This document shows positions 1-12,100 of a stretch of DNA of 64,000 bases, one piece after another. Under the pieces are notes generated by a model that saw nothing but the letters and a program-made list of their open reading frames with translations, was not told the origin of the DNA and made no database searches. The stretch is from Acorus gramineus (Eukaryota; Streptophyta; Magnoliopsida; Acorales; Acoraceae), in contig JAUJYN010000026.1 in assembly GCA_030737835.1 (NCBI GenBank), forward strand, positions 2,348,782 to 2,412,781, written 5' to 3'. Position 1 is the first letter of the stretch; each line of letters begins with the position of its first letter. The position numbers and the translations under genes are program-made.

Positions 1-434
1 CTAACCCTGCAAGGCCTCTTATCCAGAGTAGGAAGCCTAGAAGAAGACATCATCCCTTAATGAGCAATACGCCACATCCTCAACACTTTACACTGGCGCC
101 GCACGCGAACTCAATGGTTACCAGTGATACCGATACACGGGAAAGAGCTCCATTATCGAGACGCAATCCATACCTTAGAAATTGCAACCAATTCATCACT
201 ATCACACTACTGGGCATAAATCTCCTACCCAAACCTTAATCCCGCACAAGAGATCTAACAACCGACCCTAACCAGTCGACCCAGTCGACATCTTAAGGGT
301 GGGTCCAGGTGTCACGTCCACGTCAACGGATGCGAGGAGGCATGTCAGCAACCTAAGATAACTTCTAACACAAGAGTACTCGGATGACAATCCTACGACT
401 CATCATCTATATGACTAGACTTAGGCTCTGAAAA
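1..434 (-). mobile_element. Degenerate 5' internal region of a family A Ty3/gypsy element
   Basis: This is the internal sequence downstream of the primer binding site of a minus-strand element that runs off the left edge. A gag start resembling the MPPRR start of the better copies is recognisable at 343 on the minus strand, but an in-frame TGA follows at codon 7 (325-323). Beyond about 300 I cannot align it to the other gag copies in the window. The element is dead in this part. It matters mainly because it shows that the neighbouring LTR is a 5' LTR and not a solo LTR. Confidence 0.5.
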
Positions 435-452
435 GACCAGGCTCTGATACCA
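435..452 (-). other. Primer binding site for initiator Met tRNA
   Basis: On the minus strand this reads TGGTATCAGAGCCTGGTC, the canonical plant retrotransposon PBS complementary to the 3' end of initiator methionine tRNA. It lies 7 bp inside the LTR that begins at 460, which fixes the polarity of the element as minus. Confidence 0.85.
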
Positions 453-459
453 CCTTTAT

Positions 460-3400
460 TGTCACGCCCCAGGCGTCCACGAGACGTGGCAATAATAAAT
501 AAGATATCAGCTATCAATACCTGAGGTCAATAAGGACACCAACAACAATACACAAGGAGTCAATGCAAGATAAAGATAACTGACTGAAAAGCGGAAGCAT
601 AATATATAACAATGTCTGTAAATCAAAAACATTATTACAGACCCGAATACACAATCAATGTCATGTGGAAGCCAAGTCTAGACCAAAGAAAATACAACCT
701 GTGCCACATGCACGATTTACAAAGCATAAAACGACTATAGGAATGCTGACAGCCTCGCACTCGCCATCCGCCGGAAGACCGCTCCACGCCCATAAGACCA
801 CGCCACAGGAAGCTCCAGGTCCATGCCCAGCATTGTCCCTGAAAAGAAACAGTATGTGAGGGGTCAGCTACATGCTCAGTGAGTGGGTGGAAACCAATCA
901 CCATTCTACAGCTCAAACCATAAATCAGTTCCCTTCTTCAAGGAAAAACATGGATAGAAACCCAATGGATCACTGGGTCACGCGGCGGCGCGACCAACCT
1001 CACCCCAACCCTCACTCCCAAAGGGAGCCTTTTGGGACTTATGGGGAGAGACCATACCATCGGTCGAAGAGACCCAGATTTACTGGTCTAGAGACCATGC
1101 CGTCGGTTGAAGAGACCCGGACTTACTGGTCTACTCAACGCTACTAGATCATCTACCTCTAGATAATCGCCCATCGATGTCCTTCAACATCCATCACGAG
1201 ACCGGACCCAACAACCATGGGAACGGTCAAACAACGAATGGGTCACGAGGTGACGCGTCTTCGCCTCATCCACACCCTCACTCGTGAAAGGAGACATTTT
1301 GGGACTTTGGGAGAGACTTAGACTACTTTACACCCCTGGTCCACCGGTAGCCTCTCCCACCCTCGTGGCCTCCGCCTAGTCCTCTGACAAGTATAGCCAA
1401 CGTCGGGGAGTTCCTACATCGGATCCAACGAAGGGGAGAACGATTCCTCGCTTGCGATATCATTCGTTAACCCTCTTCCGGGTAATATCTACAACCCGAT
1501 CTCCCCAACTCGAACAACCACTCTTGATACTCGCTTATCGAGATATCACACACATGCATAACAGCAACCAACACACTCATATTAACCTCAAAGTAGTCAT
1601 AGCCTCTAAGTGGAAGTAACTACACAATCCAGTGGGTCGCTACATCGCCGACCCACCACACCCTCACCCTCACCCTCACCCTCACTCTCAAGGGTAACAT
1701 GGTCTTTTGGGACTGACTAGGCTGTTAATCGCCCTTGGTCCACCGATAGCTTCTCCTCCACACAGTAGCTCGCCTGATCTACTCCCACGATTCAGCACAG
1801 TCCGAAACCAAATCAGGAGGTGCCTCCTGATGGGAGCCCTCTGTCAGGACGGCCTATCTAACGCTGAGGAGTCCCTACCCGGATCCAACGAAGGGAAGAG
1901 AAACAGCCTACCCACACGGATATGATCCTCTTGGATCCATTGACATCTCTTCCTAACATTTCTAATGTCATGAATTCTTCAGAATTCCTCCATGGCGCAT
2001 AAATAAGATGCGGGGAAGCATATATTATAACCACGAGGTTATAATATTCTCTAAGGCATGCTAATAATCATAAGCTCGCATTTGATTTAAATAAATTAAA
2101 CTAAATGGGAACATGCGTAGGTCGGGGCTTTCCAATCAAGGGACAAGGTGTCTAAACATGCATAGGCCGCTATACATGATATAAGGGTGCATATCCCTAG
2201 CATACAAAGTCTAAGGTGGCATGGATACATCATATTGGTCATGTATAGTTCAAGGCTCTTAAGTACAGGACATGATGTCCAGGCATGTACGGGCCTCTAT
2301 ACATGATGCGTGGATGTATATCCCTAGCATGCAAAGCATCTACATATTACTTAGGGGGCCCCATCGATGCGCGACGCGCGTCTACGCGGGTCGAGCGCAT
2401 CCCAAGAGAGGGAGGGGGGGGGGGGATTGGAATCGAACCACTCACCTTACGACCCAGGACCTCGCGCATCCCATCCGACGAGATCTGCAAGGTAGGGGCA
2501 TCCACCTGGTGAGAAACAACACAATATACACAAGGAAAACATTAGAAATACCCCATACTCGGACAAGCATGCATACGGGTTTGCACGGATGCGAGCACGC
2601 ACGTACGCACACGAGTCCGAGTGCCCCGACACCTACCCGAACCCTTGGGCAGCCACACTCACGGCCTCCCGCATGCGCACGCACGAATGGGCACGCACGC
2701 ACGCACCCCAGCACCATCGGTGCACTGCCGCGCGCCTTGCCTCGCTCCCAGACGTGCTGCCGCACGCGCGCGCATGCTCGCGCGCGCCCGCGCGCACTGC
2801 GCGTCCAGCCCTGCGCGCCCCCGCTCGCACTGCGCTCCCCGCGCAGCACGCCCCAGCACGCGCACGCACGCACGCGGGCGCACTGGTCCCCAGCCCCGCG
2901 CCCAGGCGCAAGCCCAGGCGCCCTGCCCGCGCGCGCGCACTCCTGCGCGCACCCCTGCTCCCGCCAGCGCCTGCGCGCACTCCCGCGCGCACCCTCTCAC
3001 CAGCGCGCACACCCGCGCGTACCCGTGCGCACGCGCCTGCCAGGGCCTGCCAGCGCGTAGACTGCGCCCAGCGCGCGCCCAAGCCATCCTTACCCCATTT
3101 TAGCCCTTCCCAACCCCTCACACACACCCCAACCCATCTACCTAGCATGCATGACTCTTCCACAACCCCCTTAAGCCAAGAAAAATAAGAAAAGAAGGGG
3201 AGGAGATCACCTTGGAGGGGGGACAAAAGGGGGAGGTTCGGGGGCCCTCGACGCACCCGCGACCACCTACACCGCCACCACCCCCACCTCCTCGGCCTCT
3301 CCTCAGCCTCCTCCTCAGCTGAGAATCAGGGGGGGGGGGATTCATGCAAAGAGAGCTTGAGAGAGAGGGGAACATCAACAACAACACATGAACACAAAGT

Positions 3401-4020
3401 TCTACCACCACTTCCTCCACCACCTTCTCCTTCTCTTTTAGGCAAAAACACAAACACTTGGGGGGCAAATGAAAAGAGGGAAGAGAGGGCAAGAAATGTT
3501 GTCGTGGGATTTTGGGAGGGGAGAGAGAGAGAGAGAGATATTTATCAAAATATCTAAAGGGGAAAAGACCTAGTCGCCCTTTGACTAGAATTCTGCGCAA
3601 GCTTCACTGGAATAGCGATAACTTCCTCGATATAGCTCCGAATTGCACAATTCCAAAACCGATGGAAAGCTAAGAAGATTATCTACAACTTTCATGCTTA
3701 TGCCATGATCAAATAATCTCTCCAGCTATTCCAAAATTAGAACTAAACATCGAGCAGGGCTGCTGCCAGAATTTCCCTCCCCGGGGTATAATTGGAAAAA
3801 TACCCATAACTTTTACTACAGGAATCCAATTGATCTAATTCCACTTCTGTACGAAAGCCAACTCAAAACTGGACATCTCATAGTAAACTCATATTTAAAC
3901 CTCTTCATCTTGGATTTTAAGAAAATCAAATCCAAATACCAAATCAGGAATACATAACTTCGAAAAAATTTATGTACCCAAATTTTCAAACAGAGCGCTC
4001 CAAATGACACAGGCACAACA
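460..4020 (-). mobile_element. Family A 5' LTR (3.56 kb)
   Basis: The plus strand reads TGTCACGCCCC at the left end and GGCACAACA at the right end, so on the minus strand the LTR is bounded by TG and CA. The LTR holds the whole family A layout on the minus strand: an AT-rich U3, an (AG)n stretch near 3520-3538, an exon-2-like block ending in a splice-donor-like site near 3205, a GC-rich alternating tract (about 2560-3060), a 39-nt exon-3-like block near 2449-2487, CCCTCA repeats near 1665-1690, and the conserved stem at 614-642. The long Arg/Ala/Pro-rich frames at about 2270-3260 are low-complexity artefacts. The flank at 4021 is not LTR. Confidence 0.9.
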
Positions 4021-4326
4021 GGTAATGGTGGTTATGATGATAGTGGTTGCACGGTTTTTTTTTTTTCTTTTTTTGTGGTAATGGTAGGGATGATCTTTGT
4101 ATTCTTGATGGTGCCTTGGGTGGTGGTTATTTCTATGTATTTTTGTTCTTAAACTAACGAATGATTTTCTTGTTTAGGTGTTAAATCATTTCGGTCTCCA
4201 AATTTAGGAATTTAATAAGTTATATGAAAAACGGATGATGAGGTTAGTTTTTATGCTATACACATTGTTTTTGTAAAGAATATTAACTCATTTATATTAA
4301 TGGCGCGTATTGTATTTTCTTTGTAG
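4021..4326 (+). other. AT-rich, intron-like sequence before the FAR1/MULE-like exons
   Basis: This stretch has a poly-T run near 4056-4078, is AT-rich, and has several pyrimidine-rich tracts ending in AG. One, TTTTCTTGTTTAG near 4178, could be the acceptor of a short upstream exon ending before a GTTAG donor near 4243. No protein similarity was recognised here. Confidence 0.3.
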
Positions 4327-4590
4327 AATCATATAATTCCATATCCCCCAAACATTGAAGAGGGCATTCAGAGTATTGACACTACTGATAACTTCACAAC
4401 TCCTTTGGTAGGTAACTGAACTTATCGCATATACATTTAAGATTTTGATGTTGAAATTCTAACATTTTGATCGATTATTGTTTTAGGTCTTCGACAGTCG
4501 AAAAGATTTGATTGAGTGGGTAAAAAGGGTTGGTTGGAACATCGGTGTTATTGTAGTCATTGGTAGATCAGATGTTTCAGACCCGAGGAG
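4327..4590 (+). pseudogene. FAR1/MULE-transposase-like gene fragment, two exons
   Basis: Two exon-like pieces are visible. The first (4327-4407, 27 codons) follows TTTCTTTGTAG and is followed by a GTAGGT donor. The second starts at 4497 after GTTTTAG. Its first 30 or so codons contain FDSRKDLIEWVKRVG and VIVVIGRSDV. This resembles the N-terminal region of MULE-encoded and FAR1-related plant proteins, where a phenylalanine-serine-arginine start, a tryptophan-containing helix and a hydrophobic strand ending in RSD are typical. The frame runs into the adjacent Tat-type LTR at about 4580-4600, so the DNA-binding and transposase core is missing. It may be a host gene or a passenger of a Mutator-like element. 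The similarity is by eye only. Confidence 0.5.
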
Positions 4591-4600
4591 ATCACCACGC

Positions 4601-5698
4601 TGTCGGTATCGTTTTTTGGGTGCTTTCCCCGAGGGAGCGGGGTGCGCGGGTGCCTTCGAAAAAGGATATGGGCCTTTTTTGGGCGCGTGTGTGGGGGTTC
4701 TTCGGGGATTCGGATCCTGGGTGTGCCTTGACAGGCTCGGTCGGATCGTCTCTCAGAAGGAGGAAGGGTGTCTTTCATTCCTTGTTGAGGCGCCCGACAG
4801 CTCCTCAAAAGGATTTAGGTGGGTTGTGATCGCCACCTGCTTTCTCTAAAAAGCAGGAAAAGTTGAGGGTGGATTTGATCGCCTTCATGGGGGAGTTTGT
4901 TGGGTCTCCACTCTGAGATACGGGAATGCCGCACACAGAGGTGAAAAAACAGGAATCCTCTTCTGCTTTGGGAACTTGATGAAAGGAGGTTTGGGAGTTA
5001 GGGTTTAGGTGAAGGGTCGAATAGTGGGAATTAGCCGCCTGGAAGGGGACAGCTGGTTAGGATAAGCCACCTGGGACCTGGCTCAATTTGGGAAGAACCT
5101 AGGTAGGGTTTTGTTTGCGTGTTGGCTGAAGTTAAACTAAGTTTAACCAGGGTCTTGGAGAGTAGATTTGGAAAGTGAATTTGTGTAGGGAATGGGTTTT
5201 TTACTCACAAATAGGACTTTCTTTCTCTCTCAAGGGTTTTGAAATGGTGAGGGGTATTGGATGATTTTGAATGGATTGGGAATGTTGATGGATTGGTGAT
5301 GTTGTGGATTTTTTTGGAATGCATTTGAATTGCTTTGGGCCCCCTCTATTTATAGTAAAAGAGAGGTAGGGAAATGTCCATTGGACAATAGATCACAAAT
5401 GGATAATAGGGTGCTTGATTTGACCTTCATTAGATCTTTGTTTTCTGACAGTGTCTAGGTGAGGGGCAGCTAGTTTCAACTAGCCGCCTGGCGAGGGGCG
5501 GCTACTCTTAAGTTGTCGCCCCAATGATGGTCTGACAAACATCCCATCTCTGATAGGTGGTGGCTTGGGTCGGCTACTAGGGTTGAACCGGCCAAGAGGG
5601 GGTGGCTAAAGGTAACAAACCACCGCAATCATCACCATTAAATGCTGCTTTATGTCCCATCCAAGAGAAGCGGTTTGGGGTCAGTTAGTGTAGATACC
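4601..5698 (-). mobile_element. Tat/Ogre-type LTR, minus orientation, 5' part missing
   Basis: The sequence is the inverted counterpart of 5897-6652 plus 12814-13099. Its minus-strand 3' end reads CGATACCGACA, matching CGATACCAACA at 13099. A short stretch resembling the PBS-like sequence of the other copy follows outside (4583-4600). A TATAAATA box lies on the minus strand at 5347-5354. The first ~200 bp of the LTR are missing because the plus-oriented Tat LTR starts abruptly at 5699, as expected if that element inserted here. The other part of this LTR is not in the window. Confidence 0.6.
5347..5354 (-). promoter_or_regulatory. TATA box of the left Tat-type LTR
   Basis: TATAAATA on the minus strand in a CTTTTACTATAAATAGAGG context. 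The same box recurs in the inverted partner at 6199-6206, so the two LTR promoters point away from each other. Confidence 0.5.
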
Positions 5699-5868
5699 CT
5701 AATTTTGACCGTCCATAAGGACAAAAATTACTTCAAGTAACATTTAGAAATGACCACATTTAGATAGAAAAACTTACTTAGAAACCAAAACTAGAAACCC
5801 TAGTCCAACACTTAGAAAAATTCTAAACCTGGATAGGGGTGGCTACTTGAGGGTTGCCACCCCATATT

Positions 5869-5894
5869 GGGTGGCTAGTTTCAACTAGCCACCC
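5869..5894. repeat. 12-bp-arm palindrome
   Basis: GGGTGGCTAGTT and AACTAGCCACCC are perfect inverted arms separated by only two bases. Related CTAGTTTCAACTAG cores recur in both Tat LTR copies, for example near 5470, so the motif belongs to the LTR family. Confidence 0.9.
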
Positions 5895-6198
5895 CCCTAG
5901 CCAACCTCAAACTAATTCCCTAGGATGGGACATAAAGCAACATTTAATGCTGATGATTGCGGTGGTTTATACCCTTTAGCTGCCTCCCTTTGGCCGGTTC
6001 AAACCTAGTAGCCGACCCAAGCCACCGCCTATTAGAGATGGGATGTTTGTCAGACCATCATTGGGGCAACTAGTTGAAAGTAGCCGCCCCTCACCTGGAC
6101 ATTATCAGAGAACAAAGATCTAATGGAAGGTCAAATCAAGCACCTTATTACCCATTTTGATCTATTGTCCAATGGACACTCCCCTGCCCCTTTTTTAC

Positions 6199-6206
6199 TA
6201 TAAATA
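6199..6206 (+). promoter_or_regulatory. TATA box of the right Tat-type LTR
   Basis: TATAAATA in the context TTACTATAAATAGGGGGG, 500 bp into the LTR and about 450 bp before the solo-LTR insertion that separates it from the rest of the LTR and from gag. Confidence 0.55.
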
Positions 6207-8199
6207 GGGGGGCATCCAAAGCATTCAAAACAACACCAACAATATCCACATATCATCAATCACTCATAAATCACCCAAGCCATACCCACACTAACAAACC
6301 CTCCCCCACTTGAAACCCTAGAGAGAAAGAGTCTTATTTGTGAGTAGAAAAACCCATTTCCTACACAAATCACTCTCAAAATCCACTCTCCAAAACCCAG
6401 GTTAAACCTAGTTTAACCCCTACCAACACCCAAACCAAACCCTACCCAGGTTCTGCCCAAATTGAGCCAGGTCCCAGGCGGCTACTCCTAACTAGCCGCC
6501 CCCTTCTAGCCAGCTAAAAACAACTAGCCGACCCTCACTTACACACCTAGATTTTCAAAAACCTCATTTAGTCAAGTTCCCGAAGCAGAAGAGGAAACCT
6601 GTTTTTCACCTCTGTGCGGCATGCCTGTATCCCAGAGCGGAGACCCCACAAATGTCACGCCCCAGGGCGACCGTCCCCGGGAAGCGGCAAGCGTATACAT
6701 GATATCAGCAGTCAATACGGGAGATCAATAGCATACCATAAACAACAGCTAAAAAGACAACACATACAACAAAGAGGCTGACATGATGTATACACAGATA
6801 GCGGAAGCTAAAAAGACTGAATCTGTAAATCAACAACACATTACAGACTCGATACATAATCATATGTCCTGTGAGAGCCAATATAAACACAAACATCCAA
6901 ATACAATCCAAACTGGGTGCCCAAGCACGGAAATATATACATACAATAAAAAGGATGCTGATGGCCTCAAAAACTCGCGGGACGTGGCGCTACTCCGCTA
7001 CTGGTGCAGTCTCTCAGGGAGCTCCTCCTTCAAGTCCGCCTCAGTAATCACTGGAGAAAAATAATTATGCGAGGGGTGAGCCACACGCTCAGTGAATAGC
7101 ACAACCCATGCATCACAATTCATATTAACCACAATTAATCAGTAAAAAGCCTCAAAGTGGCGTGAACAACACAAATCCAGTGGTTCGCTACATCGCCGAA
7201 CCACCACACCCCACCCTCACCCTCACCCCTCAATAGGTGACATAGATAATGGGACTTAATAGGCTGATAATCATCCTTACACAATCCAGTGGGTCGCCAC
7301 ATCGCCGACCCACCACACCCTCACCCTCACCCCTCAATATGGTGACATGGGATATTGGGACTGACTAGGCTGTTGGTCACCCTTGGTCCACCGATAGTCT
7401 CTCCCCACTCCGTAGGCCGTTTGGCCACCCCCACATTCAGCTCAGTCCGTCCCAAATCAGGAGGTGCCTACTGATGGGAGCCCCTGCACGGGACAACCTT
7501 TCTAACGCCGGGGCAATATCTACACGGATCCAACGAAGGGAACAGAACAGCCCATTCATACGCATATGATCCACTCGGATCCGCCGACAACACATCTCAA
7601 TGACTCTAATGTCCTAAATTCTTCAGAATTCCCCCAGCGCGCATATACAAGATGCGGGGAAATTATATATAATAAAAATGAGGAAAAGAAACCTTGGGAG
7701 GGCAACCTGAGGTCCCGATATAGGACATCCCGCCAACCAAACAAGGAACACGGAGTACCCTAGCCCGGGTCTCAATGTTGACCTCGCAAGGCCCCTTAAT
7801 ATTCCCTAAGGCATGCTAAAAATATCATAAGTTGCATTTAATTTAATAAATCAAACTAATAGGACGCATGCATAGGTCGAGGCTTTCCTAGCATGATAAC
7901 AAGGTGACAAGATGCACGGCTCTTACACATATCCTAAGGTGGCATGCATTCTACACACTAATCATGCTTGCACAGATTAAATATTAATCAGTTAATATTA
8001 ACTATGCTGCCCCAGGGAGGACGATATACGCCCAAGTGCATATAGCGCCTCCCAACTGGGTTGGGTTGTCCCACTCACCGATAACCGGGTCGTCGCGCGA
8101 CCGTCCGTCAAGATCTGCAAGATAGGGTAATCAACTCGGTGAGTAAAATACACAAATACACCAAAAATAAACAAAAATACCCAACACTCGGACAAGCGT

Positions 8200-8830
8200 A
8201 CATACGGCCTGTACGCACGCGAGTCCGAGCACCCCGACTCACTCCCGAACCCCCGACAACCATCCGCACGGCCACCCACCCCGGGATGCACCGCCGCGCC
8301 TCAGCCCGCGCACCCAGGCGCACTGCCGGCCCCTGCCTGCACTCCTGGAAATGCTGTCGAGCCTCCCGGGTGCACCGCGCGCCTACTGCGCCCCAGCGCA
8401 GCAACCCGCGCGCACACCGCACGCTCTGCGCCCAGCGCCTCGCCCCGCGCGCACCCCGCGCGCACCACCGCTCGCCCACCACGCCATCGACTCACTCCGC
8501 GCACACCCCGCACGCACCACCGGCTCGCCCACCGCGCGCGCACAGCACGCCTGCGCCTCTGCGCAGCGCTCTGCGCGCACGCTCCCGCACGGTGCCCAGC
8601 GCCCAGCACCCCCGACCAGCGCCCAGCACCCACGACCATCGCCCAGCGCCCAGCTCCTAGCGCCCAGCACCCAGCTCCTAGCGTCCAGCACCCAGCTCCC
8701 AGTACCCGCGACCAGCGCCCAGCGCCCGAGCGCACGCCCACGCGCACGCCCGCGCGCGCCCTGCCACCGCTCTGCCTGCTGTGCTGCCTGCTGCGCTGCC
8801 TGTGCTGCCTGTGCTGCCATCCTACCCGAG
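8200..8830. repeat. GC-rich alternating purine-pyrimidine tract (representative copy)
   Basis: This tract is dominated by CGCGCAC-type words and spans the intron-like part of the LTR between the exon-2-like and exon-3-like blocks. Equivalent tracts are at about 2560-3060, 10090-10600, 19130-19550, 20150-20510, 23080-23620, 29090-29400, 32340-32880, 37440-37990, 39660-40130, 44310-44760, 50860-51300, 54850-55500, 58350-58570 and 59470-59790. They create long Arg/Ala/Pro/Cys-rich open frames on both strands. These are composition artefacts and are not annotated as genes. Confidence 0.9.
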
Positions 8831-9187
8831 ACAGCCCGCCTGCCCTGTCTGCCTGCCCGAGCCACCCAACCACCTCCCATTGGCCACCAATGGCCACTAA
8901 CCACCACCAACCACCCCCAACAGTCACCAACACCCAAAACCACCCTCCTAACAAGCATCTAAGCAAGAAAAGCAAGGAAAGAGAGCTTACCCAAGGAAGG
9001 AAGGGAAGGAAGGGAAGTTCGGTTGCTCTCCGCGCACCGAAACACCTCCTCCAAGGCAACCACCACCGAGCACTTCCTCAGCCCTCGAAATGGCTGCAAA
9101 CAGGGAGAAAAGAGGGCGTGAGAAGGGGCTAAACACGTCGGAACTCGAATCCAAAACCACCGGTGGATAGATCGGGAGCTCCCCTTA

Positions 9188-12100
9188 TGTTATATATGTG
9201 TCACTTTTTAGCCTGCTGGTAACCATTGGAGCATTTTGGCAGTTTTTGAGTTTTTTTCATTTTTCGATCGGAACCGCAAAATTTTGAACTATTAGCTATC
9301 GTCCTGAGATAGAGGAATCCGATTGAAAATCTAACTACATATTATGTGTCCTGGTGCCATTCTAAGCCACTCATGAAATTTTCGTCGAATTCCGGTAACG
9401 TTTCCAAAATTTCACAGTTCCGGGGCGTATCCGGGTTTTGACCGAGCGAGAGTCATTGGGAGAGTTGACTCGGTCAAAGTGGGCCCATGACTTGGTCAAC
9501 CCTTTTTGTCTTTTTGTGTGGTTGGGTTGACTCAAGTAAAATCCCACTTAAAACCCACTTAAACCTAATTAAGCTTGCTTAACTCTAATCTAAGAGTGGT
9601 TTGACTTATTTAAGTGAGCAAAAAAGGTTGCCTAGCACTATTCATCATCTTCTCAAATGCAATTTCTCTCTCCCCCTCTCTCAAAAACCTTCATTTGAGC
9701 CACCTAGGGTGCTTGGACCTTAAAACCCAAAACATAGAAAGGTTAGATCCGGTCCCGATCTATCCCCCGGTGTTCTCGGATTCGAGTTCCGACAAGTTTG
9801 GCCCCCTCTAACCCCCTCTATTCTCCCCTGTTTTCAGCCCCATTTGAGGTAGGAGGAGGTCTTGGCGGTGGAGATCCATTGGGAGGCGTTTCGGTGCACG
9901 AAGATCCTCCGGTCCCCTTCCTTTCCTCTCCTTTCCTCGGGTAAGGGTTCTTTCCCTCTTTTTCATGTTTAGATGCATGTTAGGAGGGTGGGGTTGTGTG
10001 TGGAGGGCGGCTGGTGGCTGTCGGTGGTGGTTGGGGGGCGGTCGGAGGCCATTGGTGGCCGGTGGGTGGTGGTAGAAGTGCTCGGGTGGGTGGTTGGTTG
10101 TCTCAGGCAGCACAGGCAGCGCAGCAGGCAGGCGCAGCTGGCGTGCAGTGGCAGGGCGCGCGCGCGCGTACGCGCGGGTGTGCGCTTGGGTGGCGCAGGC
10201 GTGGGCGTGCTGGGCGTACTGGGCGCTGGGCGTGCTGGGGGTGCTGGTCGAGTGGGTGATGCGAGCGGTGGTGCGCGCGGGGTGCGCGACGAGGTGAGCG
10301 GTGGTGCGCGCGGGGTGTGCGCGCGCGGCGAGGCAAGCGGTGGTGCACGCGGGTGCACGCAGGGCGATGCGCAGGGCGCAGGGCGTGCGGTGTGCGCGCG
10401 GGCTGCTGCGCTGAGGCGCAGCGAGCGCGCGGTGGACATGGGGAGTTCGGCGGCGCGTCTTGGCGTGCGGGTAGGGGCTCGGCAGGGTGTCTGGGTGCGC
10501 AGGCTGGGGCGTGGCGGTGCATCCGGAGGCGGGTGGCCGTGCGGGTGGTTGCCGGGGGCGCGGGAGTGAGTCGGGGTACTCGGGCTAGCGTGCGTACGGG
10601 CCGTATGCACGTTTGCCCGAGTGTTGGGTATTTATCAGTGTATTTTTTAGTATGTTGTGGTATTTGTGGATTTTACTCACCAAGTTGATACCCTGTCTTG
10701 CAGATCTTGACGGACGGTCGCGCGACGACCCGACTTCCGGTGAGTGGGACAATCCAACCCAGTTGGGAGGCGCTATATGCACTTGGGCGTATACCGTCCT
10801 CCCCTGGGGCACCATAGATTAATATTAACCTGTTTAATATGTAATCCATGCTAGCATGATTGATATGTAGTATGCATGCTACCCTAGACTGATTATGTTA
10901 GGGACTTGCACCCTTAGGTTGTGTAAGAGCCATGCACCCTGTCACCTTATTATCATGCTAGGAAAGCCTCGACCTTTGTATGCTCCTATTAGTTTAATTT
11001 GTTAAATTAAATGCAACTGGTAATATTATTGCATGCCTTAGGGAATATTTAAGGGGCCTTGCGAGGTCAACATTGAGACCCGGGCTAGGGTGCTCCGTGT
11101 TCCTTGTTTGGTTGTCGGGATGTCCTATATCGGGACCTCATGGTGCCCTCCCAAGGTTTCTTTTCCCGTCTACATTAATGCATGTTCCCCGCATCTTGGT
11201 TATGCGCCCTGGAGGAATTCTGATGAATTCAAGACACTAGAGTTGTAGAGATGTGTTGTCAGCGGATCCGAGTGGATCATATGCGTGTGGGTAGGCTGTT
11301 TCTCTCCCCTTCGTTGGATCTGTAGGGACTCCTCAGCATAGACAGACTATCTGACAGAGGGCTCCCATCAGTAGGCACCTCCTGATCTTGGACTCGGACT
11401 GTGCTGAATGTGGGAGTAGACCAGGCAATAGCAGGCTATCCTGACAGAGGGCTCCCATCAGTAGGCACCTCCTGATCTTGGACTCGGACTGTGCTGAATG
11501 TGGGAGTAGACCAGGTAAGCTACGGTGTGGAGGAGAGGCTATCGGTGGACCAAGGGTGATTAACAGCCTAGTCAGTCCCAATATCCTATGTCACCTGTTG
11601 TGGGGTGAGGGTGAGGGTGTATGGATGTGTATGGATGTGTTTGGATGATTATAAGTCCCAATATCCTATGTCACCTATTGAGGGGTGAGGGTGAGGGTGT
11701 GGTGGTTTGGCAATGTACGAACCACTGGATTTATGTTGTTATGCCACTTGAGGCCGGTTGCTTATTATTTGTGGTTAATATATCTGTGATGCATGGGTTG
11801 TGCTGTTCACTGAGCGTGTGGCTCACCCCTCGCATGATATTTTTCCAGTGATTACGGAGGAGGACTTGAAGGAGGAGCTCCCTGAGCGACTGCACCAGTA
11901 GCGGAGTAGCGCTACGTCCCGCGAGTTTTTGAGGCCATCAACATCCTTCCTTTTGATTGTATGTATATATTTCCGTGCTTGGGTACCCAGTTTGTGTATT
12001 ATTTGGATGTATGTGTGTATATTGGCTCTCACAAGACATTTGATTTGTATCGAGTCTGTAGTATGTTTTTGGATTACAGACTCAGTCTTTTAGCTTCCTC

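Noticed and set aside
635..916. Frames of 60-90 codons repeated at 665-859, 14433-14651, 17117-17539, 35304-35846, 46486-46704 and 52779-52967 as a conserved small protein.
   Set aside because: They are the same LTR segment read on the strand opposite to the LTR. The similarity is LTR homology, and lengths and stops differ between copies.
1660..1695. CCCTCA repeats, thought to be telomere-like.
   Set aside because: Plant telomeres are CCCTAAA repeats. These are short CCCTCA runs that recur at a fixed place in every LTR.
2272..3260. Long open frames on both strands rich in Arg, Ala, Pro, His and Cys (also near 8100-9060, 10000-10600, 19100-19750, 32130-33030, 37400-38040, 39600-40380, 44200-44920, 50840-51420, 59260-59990).
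   Set aside because: They arise from alternating GC-rich repeats without stop codons in any frame. Overlapping frames on both strands have the same composition, and they span splice-like borders, so they are not treated as genes.
4601..6652. Inverted repeat read as terminal repeats of one DNA transposon.
   Set aside because: The right arm starts with TGTAGATACCC, ends in CA, and is followed by a PBS-like site and gag, so two LTRs in opposite orientation explain it better. A foldback element is not fully excluded.
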